A stretch of DNA of 64,000 bases from the NCBI RefSeq assembly GCF_016679925.1, contig NZ_JAEQBW010000001.1, positions 310,001 through 374,000 on the forward strand, read 5' to 3'. Source of the DNA: Marivirga aurantiaca (GTDB lineage Bacteria > Bacteroidota > Bacteroidia > Cytophagales > Cyclobacteriaceae). A program made the position numbers and the translations under genes. Positions 53,204-63,383 of this stretch are shown piece after piece (positions within the stretch are counted from its first letter, which is position 1; every line of letters starts with the position of its first letter). The notes beneath the pieces are model-generated. The model saw nothing but the letters and a program-made list of their open reading frames with translations, had not been told where the DNA came from and did not search any database.

Positions 53204-55621
53204 ATGTCAAATTCAAAAATATCAAAAAGCACTGATCAAAAAATAAATACAGAGGAAATTCTGAAAGACTATCAAATTGCCTGCGAGAGCAGACAAGCTA
53301 GTTTGATAGGTAGGAAGGAAGTGTTTATGGGTAAGGCTAAGTTTGGTATTTTCGGAGATGGAAAAGAGCTGGCCCAGTTGGCCATGGCCAAGAATTTCCA
53401 AAATGGGGATTTCAGGTCCGGGTATTACAGGGATCAGACTTTCATGTTTGCTATAGGACAGTTGTCTATTCAGGAGTACTTTGCCCAATTATATGCACAT
53501 ACTGATGTGAATGCTGAGCCGGCTTCTGCCGGGCGACTAATGAATGGTCACTTTGCCACCCGAATGCTGGATGAAGCGGGTGAATATACAGATTTGACAA
53601 AATCAAAGAATAGTTCTTCCGATGTTTCACCAACAGCAGCGCAAATGCCCAGATTATTGGGATTGGCATTTGCTTCAAAGTTATTCAGGGAGAACAAGGA
53701 ATTACACCAGAAAGAATTTAATAAATATTCTATAAAAGGAAACGAAGTTGCTTTCGGAACTATTGGCAATGCCTCTACCAGTGAGGGAATGTTTTATGAA
53801 ACCATCAATGCAGGAGGTGTATTGCAGGTACCTATGCTTGTTTCGGTTTGGGATGACCATTATGGCATTTCCGTACCACAGGAATTTCATACTACTAAAG
53901 GTAGTATTTCTGAAGTTTTAGCAGGATTCCAAAGGACCAAGGATAAAAAAGGGTATGAAATACTGGTTGTAAATGGTTGGGATTACGAAGCATTGAATGA
54001 AACTTATCGAAAAGCTGCAAAAATCTCGCGTGAAGAGCATGTGCCGACTTTGATCCATGTAACTGAACTAACTCAGCCACAAGGACACTCAACCAGTGGT
54101 TCGCATGAGCGGTATAAATCTAAAGAACGACTGACATGGGAAGCTGAGCATGATTGCCTGGTGAAATTCAAATCCTATATTTTAGATAAAAAATATGCTT
54201 CTGAAGAACAGTTAAATAAAATAGAGGAAGCCGCAAAAAAGACAGCCAGGGAAGCGAAAGAAGCGGCATGGAAAGCTTTTATCAATGATATTAAAGATGA
54301 ACAGAAAGAAGCATTGCAACTTCTATCCAATTTCCAGGAAAATGCGGATGCCAAATCTGAAATAGAACAAATTATTAAAGATTTAAAGGCTGTCATGAAT
54401 CCATTACGCTTAGATGCTGTCAAGGCTGTGAAAAAAGCATTAAGATTAGAGCGCAAAAATGATACTGATGCCAAGAAAAAGCTGGTTAATTGGCTCAATG
54501 CAATTGTTGATCAAAGTCATGATCGCTTCAGTTCTCACCTATACAGTGAATCTGAAAATGCAGCTATATCTATTAAAGCTGTGCCGGTTGAATATGATAA
54601 CGATGCCAAAAAAGTTGATGGAAGGGAAGTATTGCAGGCATGTTTTGATGCAGCCTTGCAAAGAGACCCAAGAGTTTTTGCTTTTGGTGAAGATGTAGGG
54701 AAAATTGGAGATGTAAACCAGGCTTTTGCAGGATTACAGGAGAAATTTGGCGAGTTGAGGGTGATGGATACAGGAATCCGTGAGTGCACTATTTTAGGTC
54801 AGGGAATTGGTGCTGCACTTCGAGGTTTACGTCCTATTGCTGAAATCCAATACCTGGATTATCTTTTGTATGGCATTCAAATCCTTTCAGATGATTTAGC
54901 CAGCTTGCAATACCGTACCAAAGGTGGGCAAAAAGCGCCACTTATCATCAGAACAAGAGGACATAGATTAGAAGGGGTTTGGCATTCAGGATCCCCAATG
55001 GGAATGATTTTGCATAGCATTCGGGGAATCCATGTATTGGTACCAAGAAATATGACCCAGGCAGCCGGTTTTTATAATACTATGTTGCAATCAGATGATC
55101 CGGCTTTAATTATTGAGTGTCTGAATGGCTACAGATTGAAAGAATCGATGCCTAAAAATATTGGGGATTTCAAAGTGCCATTGGGTCAGCCGGAAATCAT
55201 CAGAGAGGGGAGTGATGTGACTATTGTTACTTATGGTTCCATGTGCAGGGTAACAATGGATGCAGCTAACCAGTTGGAGGAATTGGGTATTTCATGTGAA
55301 ATTATAGATGTGCAAACCTTATTGCCTTTTGATTTGGATCATCAGATAGTGGAGTCAGTAAAAAAGACGAACAGAGTAATTTTTGCTGATGAGGATGTAC
55401 CTGGTGGTGCTTCTGCTTATATGATGCAAAAAGTAGTAGAAGAACAGCAAGCTTTTAAATACCTGGATTCACAACCTCTTACAATTAGCGCCAAAGCACA
55501 CAGGCCAGCCTATGGTTCCGATGGTGATTATTTCTCCAAACCTAATCCGGAGGAGATACTAGAGAAAATCTATGGTATGATGCACGAAAGCAATCCACAG
55601 AAATTTCCTGAACTATATTAA
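53204..55621 (+). CDS. fused 2-oxoacid dehydrogenase E1 (alpha plus beta)
   Basis: An 805-residue thiamine diphosphate enzyme that decarboxylates a 2-oxoacid and passes the acyl group to an E2 lipoyl protein. Residues about 1-320 are E1 alpha (GYYRDQTFMFAIG; the TPP-binding GNASTSEGMFYE with VWDDHYGISVP; HGHSTSGSHERY-like loop QPQGHSTSGSHERYKS). A charged helical linker of about 120 residues (KKTAREAKEAAW) follows, then E1 beta from about 455 (GREVLQACFDAALQRDPRVF, FGEDVG, MDTGIRECTILGQGIG). Alpha-beta fusions occur in Bacteroidota. The substrate (branched-chain 2-oxoacids or pyruvate) cannot be told; no E2 or E3 lies nearby. Confidence 0.9.
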   Translation: MSNSKISKSTDQKINTEEILKDYQIACESRQASLIGRKEVFMGKAKFGIFGDGKELAQLAMAKNFQNGDFRSGYYRDQTFMFAIGQLSIQEYFAQLYAHTDVNAEPASAGRLMNGHFATRMLDEAGEYTDLTKSKNSSSDVSPTAAQMPRLLGLAFASKLFRENKELHQKEFNKYSIKGNEVAFGTIGNASTSEGMFYETINAGGVLQVPMLVSVWDDHYGISVPQEFHTTKGSISEVLAGFQRTKDKKGYEILVVNGWDYEALNETYRKAAKISREEHVPTLIHVTELTQPQGHSTSGSHERYKSKERLTWEAEHDCLVKFKSYILDKKYASEEQLNKIEEAAKKTAREAKEAAWKAFINDIKDEQKEALQLLSNFQENADAKSEIEQIIKDLKAVMNPLRLDAVKAVKKALRLERKNDTDAKKKLVNWLNAIVDQSHDRFSSHLYSESENAAISIKAVPVEYDNDAKKVDGREVLQACFDAALQRDPRVFAFGEDVGKIGDVNQAFAGLQEKFGELRVMDTGIRECTILGQGIGAALRGLRPIAEIQYLDYLLYGIQILSDDLASLQYRTKGGQKAPLIIRTRGHRLEGVWHSGSPMGMILHSIRGIHVLVPRNMTQAAGFYNTMLQSDDPALIIECLNGYRLKESMPKNIGDFKVPLGQPEIIREGSDVTIVTYGSMCRVTMDAANQLEELGISCEIIDVQTLLPFDLDHQIVESVKKTNRVIFADEDVPGGASAYMMQKVVEEQQAFKYLDSQPLTISAKAHRPAYGSDGDYFSKPNPEEILEKIYGMMHESNPQKFPELY

Positions 55622-55622
55622 T

Positions 55623-55665
55623 CTTTTCTGGAAAACCCATTGAAGGTTTTCCAGAAAAGTTTCTT
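55623..55665 (+). terminator. intrinsic terminator of the E1 fusion gene
   Basis: CTTTTCTGGAAAACC (55623-55637) and GGTTTTCCAGAAAAG (55645-55659) form a perfect 15-bp stem with a 7-base loop, followed by TTTCTT. It starts 1 base after the stop codon. Confidence 0.85.
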
Positions 55666-55831
55666 GCATGATAGCTAAAGTGCTAAGAACACAATAGCAG
55701 AATGGCTTGGCTAATTTTCTCCTATCACTTTATAAGCTCAGCCGGAATAAATATGTTCAAAATAAAAACTTCGTAAAGATCCTTGTCGTCTTAATGTAAT
55801 CAGAGTGTTAGTGTTAAATTAACTAATAATC

Positions 55832-56485
55832 ATGATATCATTAAAAAAGAATCTTGCTTGTATTCCCTTCTTAAAAGTGTTTATGGGAGCTTTTTTATCC
55901 CTGGCTATTCTAAATTCATCCTATGCACAATCAGATTCAGGGGAAATCCCCACAGATGAAGAAGTAGTGTCAACCGGAGCCACACTATTTAGAAACAACT
56001 GTGCCGCTTGTCATGCTGTTCATGAAAGCATAATAGGTCCTGCACTTGTGAATGTTTACGACAGGAGGCCATTGCCATGGTTGATGGATTTTGTTAAAAA
56101 TTCTCAAAGGGTGATAGAAAGTGGTGATGAGTATGCTGTGAATTTGTATGAGGAATATAATAAGGCAGTAATGCCCAGTTTTGATTACTTTTCTGAAGAC
56201 GAAATAATGAGCATACTGGCATATATTAAAAATGAAACAGAAAATAAAAGAGCTGAACAACCACAAGCTATTCCAAAAGCAGATTCAGGGGAGGACAGGG
56301 CTGTAACAGTTTCCGGGAATGAAGAGTTGTCTTCTGATTATTTCGGATTAATATTTGGAGGGTTTATTCTAATATTTATACTCATATTAGTGGTAATGAT
56401 TTTGGTGATAGTAGTACTTAGGAAATTCATTGAGGAGGCAAGAGGCTATGCCAGTAGAAAACCTGAAAATGATGTTATTAGGTAG
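55832..56485 (+). CDS. monohaem cytochrome c, paralogue of the ActA N-terminal domain
   Basis: A 217-residue membrane-bound cytochrome c. A signal sequence (to about AQS near residue 34), haem site CAACHAVHE near residue 62, an axial Met candidate in AVMPSFDYFSEDE, then a linker and a membrane helix (FGLIFGGFILIFILILVVM). Over about 100 residues it is roughly 70% identical (hand count) to the N-domain of ActA encoded 1.2 kb downstream, and it stops after the helix without the multihaem part. It is probably a duplication of the actA 5' end, including the upstream region. It may carry electrons beside ACIII, or be a leftover. Confidence 0.8.
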   Translation: MISLKKNLACIPFLKVFMGAFLSLAILNSSYAQSDSGEIPTDEEVVSTGATLFRNNCAACHAVHESIIGPALVNVYDRRPLPWLMDFVKNSQRVIESGDEYAVNLYEEYNKAVMPSFDYFSEDEIMSILAYIKNETENKRAEQPQAIPKADSGEDRAVTVSGNEELSSDYFGLIFGGFILIFILILVVMILVIVVLRKFIEEARGYASRKPENDVIR

Positions 56486-57029
56486 TGGAAAGTCATAGCT
56501 GTTTTTGAAAGAGAAATAATGCCATCTTAAAATCAAATTTAAGTAAGTAGAAAATTAAATAACCTTTCCGCAACGTAAATTCTTTGCATTCTGTTTTTTG
56601 GCACCGCACGTAATAAAAAAGCATCATTTTGAGCAAAAAAACATAATCTATTCATTAACAGTTACTTGTATTCCGGATTCATTTTTCCAGAGATGAATGA
56701 CTCTACGAAAATTGTAAATTGCTTTGTATTTCCTATGTTTAGCTTTTGTTAACCAAAATGGCTCTAAAAAGCTGTTTTATGGATCATTTTAATTTGTTCT
56801 GGATAAAAACTGAGAAATAATTATTTATAATTATTCTAAATTGCTAATACAGCTTCAGAGGTATTCATCAATAAAGTGCTATAAAACAGAATTTTAGGCT
56901 ATAACTAAAAAGAGCAAGTAATAATACCCGAAAATAGTATTTAAAATGTATTTGAAATAAAAACTACGGGTGGTAGATTTGTGCTGTCTTAATTATTAGT
57001 ATTCTTATATGCTAAATGAACAAATAAAT
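56486..57029. other. 540-base gap upstream of the act operon
   Basis: AT-rich, no coding signal on either strand that I could find. The 3' part (56951-56981) holds the act promoter. The stretch from 56955 to 56993 resembles 55761-55795 upstream of the monohaem paralogue. Confidence 0.5.
56951..56981 (+). promoter_or_regulatory. promoter of the act operon
   Basis: TTTG at 56951-56954, 19 bases, TAGATTTG at 56974-56981: exact Bacteroidota promoter. Expected start near 56988, about 40 bases before the chosen actA ATG. Confidence 0.75.
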
Positions 57030-58307
57030 ATGTCATTAAAAAAGTATATCACTCGCTTATCCTTCATAGCTTTATTCTTAGTGGGTCTTTTATCCTTAAG
57101 TACAGGTAATCTGGCTTTTTCACAAGCATCTGAAATACCTACTGAGGAAGAAGCCATAACAAACGGTAAAACACTCTTCGAAAGTAATTGTACAGTTTGT
57201 CACGCAGTACATGAGAAAGTAGTAGGGCCTGCACTTATTAATGTGTACGAAAGAAGAGAGCTGCCATGGTTGATAAGTTTCATTAAAAATTCTCAGAAAG
57301 TTATTCAGGGAGGAGACGAATATGCTGTTAACCTTTACAATGAGTATGGTAAAGCAGTTATGCCTAGCTTTGACTATTTCTCGGATGATGAAATCAAGAA
57401 CATTTTAGCCTATGTTAAAAATGAATCTGAAAATCCTCCGGTGGAGGAATCAGCAGTTGCTGCCGGAGATGGTTCAGGTGTTGCAGGTGGAAGCGGTGGA
57501 GGAATCCCATCAGAATATCTTAACTTAATCATCATTGGTTTTGTAGTTGTTCTCGTTTTAATTTTGGTGGTTTTAGTGCTGATTATTTCAGTATTGAAAA
57601 AATTCATCAATCAAAAGGAAGATCTTGATCCGAATGAAAAAGAGTATGCCAATCAGAAGTTTGAAATTGGTAAACTGGTTAAGAGTAATGGTTTTTTATT
57701 CTTTGTAATATTTATATTCACCGCAGTAGTAGCTAAAACAGTAATAGATGGACTTTATACTGTTGGTGTACAGCAAGGATATCAGCCTACACAGCCTATA
57801 GCCTTCTCTCACGAAATTCATGCTGGTCAGTTCAATATTGAATGTCAATATTGTCATACCGGTGTAATGATCAGTAAAAGTGCCAACATACCTTCTGCTA
57901 ATATTTGTATGAATTGTCATACGGTTATCAAAACTGAATCCAAGGAAATAGCTAAAATTTACGAAGCAATTGATTATAATCCTGAAACTGCAGAATATGG
58001 TACTAATGTAAAGTCTATTGAATGGGTAAGAGTACACAACCTGCCTGATTTAGCTTATTTCAATCACTCACAGCACGTTAATGTGGCCGGTTTGGAATGT
58101 CAGACTTGCCATGGCCCAATTGAAGAGATGGCTGTTGTAAAACAATGGAGTACATTAACGATGGGTTGGTGCATCAATTGTCACAGAGAAACCAATGTTA
58201 ACTCCAAAGGAAATGATTATTATGATGACTTAATAAAAGCACATGACGGTGAGCCGTTGAAAGTAGTGGATATCGGGGGCTTGGAATGCTCTAAATGTCA
58301 CTATTAA
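57030..58307 (+). CDS. actA: ACIII subunit ActA, multihaem cytochrome c
   Basis: A 425-residue subunit of alternative complex III, the quinol-oxidising complex that replaces cytochrome bc1. Order: signal peptide, periplasmic monohaem domain (CTVCHAVHE near residue 56), a membrane helix (about 168-192), a short charged loop, a second helix (about 222-240), then five haem sites CQYCH, CMNCH, CQTCH, CINCH and CSKCH at the C-terminus. Total six, against the five usually given for ActA. An ATG at 57009 is in frame; I use the ATG at 57030 because the paralogue starts at the equivalent site. First gene of the operon. Confidence 0.92.
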   Translation: MSLKKYITRLSFIALFLVGLLSLSTGNLAFSQASEIPTEEEAITNGKTLFESNCTVCHAVHEKVVGPALINVYERRELPWLISFIKNSQKVIQGGDEYAVNLYNEYGKAVMPSFDYFSDDEIKNILAYVKNESENPPVEESAVAAGDGSGVAGGSGGGIPSEYLNLIIIGFVVVLVLILVVLVLIISVLKKFINQKEDLDPNEKEYANQKFEIGKLVKSNGFLFFVIFIFTAVVAKTVIDGLYTVGVQQGYQPTQPIAFSHEIHAGQFNIECQYCHTGVMISKSANIPSANICMNCHTVIKTESKEIAKIYEAIDYNPETAEYGTNVKSIEWVRVHNLPDLAYFNHSQHVNVAGLECQTCHGPIEEMAVVKQWSTLTMGWCINCHRETNVNSKGNDYYDDLIKAHDGEPLKVVDIGGLECSKCHY

Positions 58308-58343
58308 TATATAATTTAAAAATCTATTTCATTAATCATAGAT

Positions 58344-61300
58344 ATGAGTAAGCATCAAAAAACATATTGGAAAGGAACAGAACAATTAACAAATGATCCT
58401 TCATTTGTTAAGAACGCTGAAAAGGAATTTCCTGAATATTTACCAATCAACTCCAATAAGGATTCTGAAGGGGGAACTTCAAGAAGAGATTTCTTGAAAA
58501 TGATGGGTTTTGGCGTAGCAGCAGCCTCCTTAGCCGCTTGTGAAGCTCCCATTCGTAAAGCTATTCCTTATCTTAACAAACCAGTAGATGTTGATCCTGG
58601 TGTTCCTAATTACTACGCTTCAACCTATTCGGAAGCTGGGGAGTATGCCAGTATAGTGGTAAAAACACGAGAGGGACGACCTATTAAAATTGAAGGTAAC
58701 CGCCAGTCACCTATCACACAAGGTGGTGTGAGTGCTCAGGTGGAGGCCTCTGTTTTATCCTTATATGATAAGGAAAGGTTAAATGGTCCTTTGAAAGATG
58801 GCAATAGTACTGAATGGTCTGTTGTTGACAAAGAAGTAACTGAGCAATTGAATGCAATAAGTGCAAATGGCGGACAAATCAGAATTGTTTCCAACACTGT
58901 CAACAGCCCTTCTACCTTAAGAGTGATTAATGAATTTGCTAATAAGTTCGGCAATACCCAGCATATCATGTATGATGCAGTTTCTGCACAAGGTATGATA
59001 AAAGCCAATGAGTCTATGTTTGGTGTAAGTGGTATCCCATCGTATGATTTTAGCAAAGCCAAAACAATTGTGAGTATTGGTGCTGATTTCCTTGGAACAT
59101 GGATGTCAACAATAGAATTTTCTAAACAATACAGCAAGGGTAGAAAAGTGACAAGTGATAAGAGGGATATGTCCCGTCACTATCACTTCGAATCCAATTT
59201 ATCTTTAACAGGAGCAAATGCTGATTACAGAACTGCTATCAAGCCATCTCAGGAAGGATTGGTAGTTGCAGCACTATACAATGAAGTAGCTAAATTCACA
59301 GGTACACCTAATGTAAATGCTGCTAAAGTTGATGTTAAAAATATTGCTAAAGCGGCTAAAGATTTAGTAGCGGCTCAAGGCAAGTCATTGGTGGTTTCAG
59401 GTTCGAATGATGCCGACATTCAAATGTTGGTGAATGGCATCAATAATATGCTGGGCAACTATGGTACTACACTAAACCTCAATAAAGTTTCTAATTACAG
59501 AAAAGGAAACGAGCAGGATTTAGTGAATTTAGTAAAAGAAGCTAATGCAGGAAGTATTGCCGCAATAGTTTTTTATAATGCCAATCCTGTTTATGATTCC
59601 GGTATGGGATCAGAAATAATGAAGGCACTTAAGAAAGTTAATTTAACTGTTGCTACAAACGACAGGAAAGATGAAACTGCTAGCCTTGTTAAGTATGTAG
59701 CACCGGATCACCATTACTTGGAATCATGGAATGATGCTGAGCCTAAACAAGGTGAATTAAGTCTTGCACAGCCGGCCATTTCTCCATTGTTCAACACAAG
59801 ACAAGCTCAGGACAGCTTCTTGAAGTGGAGTGGGAATAACAGTTCATATTACGATTTCCTAAGAAGAAACTGGGAATCTAATTATTTTGCTTCTCAGGAG
59901 CCAACTTTCGATATTTTCTGGGATAGAACTTTATTTAACGGAGTGCTTAGCACAGAAACAGCTGGTCAGGAAGTCAGTATGAATGCAGACGTTGATTTTT
60001 CATCAGCTGCCTACCGCATCAATCAGAATTATAAAGCCAAAAATGATGGCTTAGAGTTAGTACTTTACCTGAAAGGTTCTATTGGAACCGGACATCATGC
60101 CAACAACCCATGGTTACAGGAATTACCAGATCCAATTACTAAAGCAACCTGGGATAACTATGCTACTATTTCCCAAAAAATGGCTAATGAGTTAGGTATT
60201 AAAATGTTTGAGGGTAAAACTTCAATGATTAATATGACCATTAATGGCCAGGCTATAAAAATTCCTGCTGTAGTTCAGCCGGGACAAGCAGATGGTACTG
60301 TTGGAATAGCCTTAGGTTATGGTAGAGTATTAGCAGGAAAAGTAGGGAACGGTATTGGTATAGATGCTTATCCTTTTGTAAATTATGTTAACGGAACCCA
60401 ATCGTTATCGATTACTAAAGGTGTTTCTATAGATGGTGTTGGTGAGTCATTCCAGTTGGCTCAAACTCAGACCCATCAAACCTTCATGGGGCGTGAAACA
60501 GTTATTCAGGAAGCCCTATTAGAAGATTATAAGAAAAAAGATTGGGAGAGGGATTTTCAGCCTCATATCGCTACCAGTAAAGGGAAAGTAGCTCCTTCAA
60601 AGTTAACGCTTTGGAATGGGCACAAATATAACAACCACCATTGGGGAATGGCAATTGACCTTAACTCTTGTACAGGTTGTGCAGCTTGTACTGTTGCTTG
60701 TCAGTCGGAAAACAATATTCCGGTTGTAGGTAAAGCTGAGGTAGCTATGAGAAGGGATATGCAGTGGATGCGTATTGACAGATATTATAGCTCAGATGCT
60801 AATCCTGAGGATTTAAAAGGTTTGGAACAAGCTGCGGAAAACCCTGAAGTTGTTTTTCAACCAATGCTATGTCAGCATTGTAATAACGCACCTTGCGAAA
60901 CGGTTTGCCCCGTAGCTGCCACAACGCATAGTTCAGAAGGCCTGAATCAAATGACTTATAACAGATGTGTTGGTACAAGATATTGTGCAAACAACTGTCC
61001 GTATAAAGTGAGACGATTTAACTGGTTCAAATATCACGATAACGAGAAATTTGACAAAAACTCTTCCATGAATAACACATTGGGTAAAATGGTATTGAAC
61101 CCTGATGTTACAGTACGTTCCCGTGGGGTAATGGAAAAATGTACCATGTGTGTACAGCGTATTCAGGCAGGTAAATTACAGGCTAAGAAAGAGAAGAGAA
61201 AGATGAATGACGATGATGTAACTACAGCTTGTGCCAGTGCATGTCCTTCAGATGCCATTATGTTTGGTGATTTAAATAATCCTGAATCTTCAATTTCAAA

Positions 61301-61451
61301 ATACTTAAAATTGGAACAGGTAAATAATGAACCAATCAAAGAGGTAAATAATGAGAGAGCTTACCATGTGTTGGAAGAATTAAGGGTTGCCCCGAATATC
61401 TGGTACATGACTAAGATCAGGAATAAAGATAAAGTAAATAAAGAAGCTTAA
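58344..61451 (+). CDS. actB: ACIII subunit ActB, iron-sulphur protein
   Basis: A 1035-residue periplasmic subunit. A twin-arginine signal (SRRDFLKMMGFGVAAASLAAC near residues 47-67) also contains a lipobox-like LAAC. A molybdopterin-oxidoreductase-like part (about 80-720) follows, without cofactor ligands that I can see, as known for ActB. The C-terminal ferredoxin part carries the clusters: CTGCAACTVAC near 777, CQHCNNAPCETVCP near 849, CVGTRYCANNCPYKVRR near 876, and CTMCVQRI with a late CASACP. These should hold three [4Fe-4S] and one [3Fe-4S]. It starts 36 bases after actA. Confidence 0.95.
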   Translation: MSKHQKTYWKGTEQLTNDPSFVKNAEKEFPEYLPINSNKDSEGGTSRRDFLKMMGFGVAAASLAACEAPIRKAIPYLNKPVDVDPGVPNYYASTYSEAGEYASIVVKTREGRPIKIEGNRQSPITQGGVSAQVEASVLSLYDKERLNGPLKDGNSTEWSVVDKEVTEQLNAISANGGQIRIVSNTVNSPSTLRVINEFANKFGNTQHIMYDAVSAQGMIKANESMFGVSGIPSYDFSKAKTIVSIGADFLGTWMSTIEFSKQYSKGRKVTSDKRDMSRHYHFESNLSLTGANADYRTAIKPSQEGLVVAALYNEVAKFTGTPNVNAAKVDVKNIAKAAKDLVAAQGKSLVVSGSNDADIQMLVNGINNMLGNYGTTLNLNKVSNYRKGNEQDLVNLVKEANAGSIAAIVFYNANPVYDSGMGSEIMKALKKVNLTVATNDRKDETASLVKYVAPDHHYLESWNDAEPKQGELSLAQPAISPLFNTRQAQDSFLKWSGNNSSYYDFLRRNWESNYFASQEPTFDIFWDRTLFNGVLSTETAGQEVSMNADVDFSSAAYRINQNYKAKNDGLELVLYLKGSIGTGHHANNPWLQELPDPITKATWDNYATISQKMANELGIKMFEGKTSMINMTINGQAIKIPAVVQPGQADGTVGIALGYGRVLAGKVGNGIGIDAYPFVNYVNGTQSLSITKGVSIDGVGESFQLAQTQTHQTFMGRETVIQEALLEDYKKKDWERDFQPHIATSKGKVAPSKLTLWNGHKYNNHHWGMAIDLNSCTGCAACTVACQSENNIPVVGKAEVAMRRDMQWMRIDRYYSSDANPEDLKGLEQAAENPEVVFQPMLCQHCNNAPCETVCPVAATTHSSEGLNQMTYNRCVGTRYCANNCPYKVRRFNWFKYHDNEKFDKNSSMNNTLGKMVLNPDVTVRSRGVMEKCTMCVQRIQAGKLQAKKEKRKMNDDDVTTACASACPSDAIMFGDLNNPESSISKYLKLEQVNNEPIKEVNNERAYHVLEELRVAPNIWYMTKIRNKDKVNKEA

Positions 61452-61469
61452 TTAATTAACAATAGCAAT

Positions 61470-62843
61470 ATGGATGTCACTTCACCTGTAAGAGAGGTAC
61501 TAGTAACAGGAAATAAAACTTATCATGATGTATCTCATGATATATGTAGGCATGTGGAAGCAAAGCCTAACCCTAGATGGATGGGCGCTATGGTGCTTTC
61601 ATTAGGGGCTTTATTTGTTGGAGGTTATGCTTTAGCCATTACCCTTTGGGATGGTATCGGCATGTGGGGATTAAATAAAACTGTAGGCTGGGCCTGGGAT
61701 ATCACTAACTTCGTTTGGTGGGTAGGTATTGGTCACGCAGGTACTTTGATTTCTGCAGTATTATTATTGTTCCGTCAAAAGTGGAGAACATCCATTAACA
61801 GGGCGGCAGAGGCGATGACTATTTTCGCTGTAATCTGTGCTTTGTTATTCCCTTTAATCCACACAGGAAGGCCCTGGTTGAGTTTCTACTGGTTTGTTCC
61901 AATTCCCAATACCTGGGGGTCTTTGTGGGTGAATTTTCACTCGCCTTTGCTTTGGGATTTCTTTGCTATTAGTACTTACTTTACTGTATCATTAGTATTC
62001 TGGTATATCGGTTTAATTCCTGATTTTGCCACTATACGTGATAGAGCAACCAATAAAATTTCAAAGGCCATATACGGGGCTTTAAGTTTTGGTTGGGATG
62101 GGGCAGCAAAAACATGGCAGCGATACGAAACTGTATCTTTGGTTTTAGCAGGCCTGGCCACACCTTTAGTACTTTCTGTACACACTATTGTATCAATGGA
62201 CTTTGCCACCTCTGTAATTCCTGGTTGGCATACTACTATTTTTCCTCCTTACTTCGTTGCAGGAGCTATTTTCTCCGGATTTGCCATGGTACTGACATTA
62301 ATGTTGGTTACCAGGAAAGTTTATAAGTTGGAGGATTATATTACCATTAACCATATTGAGTTGATGAACATCATCATTATGATTACCGGATCTATAGTGG
62401 GTGTTGCTTATATTACCGAATTATTTATGGCCTGGTATTCAGGAGTTCAATATGAACAATATGCGTTTTTAAACCGGGCAACAGGACCTTACTGGTGGGC
62501 ATATTGGGCTATGATGACTTGTAACGTAATCTCCCCACAACTCTTCTGGTTTAAGAAAATCAGAACCAGTTTATGGGCTACTTTTATACTGTCCATTATT
62601 GTGAACATTGGGATGTGGTTTGAACGTTTTGTAATTATAGTAACCTCTTTGCACAGGGATTATTTACCATCAAGTTGGGCAATGTTTAGCCCTACTATAT
62701 ATGATATGGGTATTTATCTCTTCAGTTTTGGTTTATTCTTTACTTTGTTTTTCTCTTTCGCTAAGTTTTTCCCGGTGATCAACATGGCAGAAGTGAAGGC
62801 AGTATTGAAATCTAGTTCAGGTGAAATTTCAAATAAGAAATAA
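61470..62843 (+). CDS. actC: ACIII subunit ActC, NrfD/PsrC-like quinol-binding membrane protein
   Basis: A 457-residue integral membrane protein with about ten helices. The first cytoplasmic part ([18 protein letters not shown]) is followed by [38 protein letters not shown] carries the His expected at the quinol site, and [19 protein letters not shown] is the other conserved segment. ActC and ActF are the two NrfD-like subunits of ACIII; position after actB and before actD identifies this as ActC. The gap to actB is 18 bases. Confidence 0.95.
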   Translation: MDVTSPVREVLVTGNKTYHDVSHDICRHVEAKPNPRWMGAMVLSLGALFVGGYALAITLWDGIGMWGLNKTVGWAWDITNFVWWVGIGHAGTLISAVLLLFRQKWRTSINRAAEAMTIFAVICALLFPLIHTGRPWLSFYWFVPIPNTWGSLWVNFHSPLLWDFFAISTYFTVSLVFWYIGLIPDFATIRDRATNKISKAIYGALSFGWDGAAKTWQRYETVSLVLAGLATPLVLSVHTIVSMDFATSVIPGWHTTIFPPYFVAGAIFSGFAMVLTLMLVTRKVYKLEDYITINHIELMNIIIMITGSIVGVAYITELFMAWYSGVQYEQYAFLNRATGPYWWAYWAMMTCNVISPQLFWFKKIRTSLWATFILSIIVNIGMWFERFVIIVTSLHRDYLPSSWAMFSPTIYDMGIYLFSFGLFFTLFFSFAKFFPVINMAEVKAVLKSSSGEISNKK

Positions 62844-62845
62844 AA

Positions 62846-63373
62846 ATGGAAAGTGGTAAAAACTTTGTCGTAGGGATTTTTGATGATGAGAGTATCTTAT
62901 TAAGTGCTATCAAGAAAATCCGCGGAAATGATGTTAAAATACATGAATGCTATACTCCTTATCCGGTTCACGGTTTGGATGATGAGCTAGGATATAAAAG
63001 ATCAAGAATTTCAATTGCTGCTTTTGTATTCGGACTAACAGGTACATCATTGGCTTTTTTGATGATGATTTATATGATGGGAATTGACTGGCCAATGATA
63101 ATTGGAGGTAAGGATCATATAGCTATACCTTCTTTTATTCCTGTTGCTTTTGAGGTAACAGTGTTACTTGCTGCATTAGGTATGGTGGCTACTTTCTTTG
63201 TCATCAGTAATTTAAAGCCTTACGGAAAACCGGTTACTTTTGACATCCGAAGCACTGATGACAAACATGTAATGGCTATTGATTTGGCTAAAAACAGTAA
63301 GAACACCAAGGAATTAAGCACTTTATTAATGGAATCAGGTGCGTCTGAAGTAAACGAAAAATCATTTAATTGA
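62846..63373 (+). CDS. actD: ACIII subunit ActD (DUF3341)
   Basis: A 175-residue subunit with an N-terminal cytoplasmic domain (FVVGIFDDESILLSAIKKI; HECYTPYPVHGLDDELG is the family mark), two membrane helices (about 55-80 and 98-122) and a cytoplasmic tail. It is part of the membrane sector of the complex. The start lies 2 bases after the actC stop, so translation is coupled. Next comes actE after 10 bases. Confidence 0.95.
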   Translation: MESGKNFVVGIFDDESILLSAIKKIRGNDVKIHECYTPYPVHGLDDELGYKRSRISIAAFVFGLTGTSLAFLMMIYMMGIDWPMIIGGKDHIAIPSFIPVAFEVTVLLAALGMVATFFVISNLKPYGKPVTFDIRSTDDKHVMAIDLAKNSKNTKELSTLLMESGASEVNEKSFN

Positions 63374-63383
63374 ATCAAGCAAA

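Noticed and set aside
56486-57008. A gene or structured RNA in the gap before actA
   Set aside because: No open frame of meaning on either strand and no stable hairpins; only the promoter at the end is supported.
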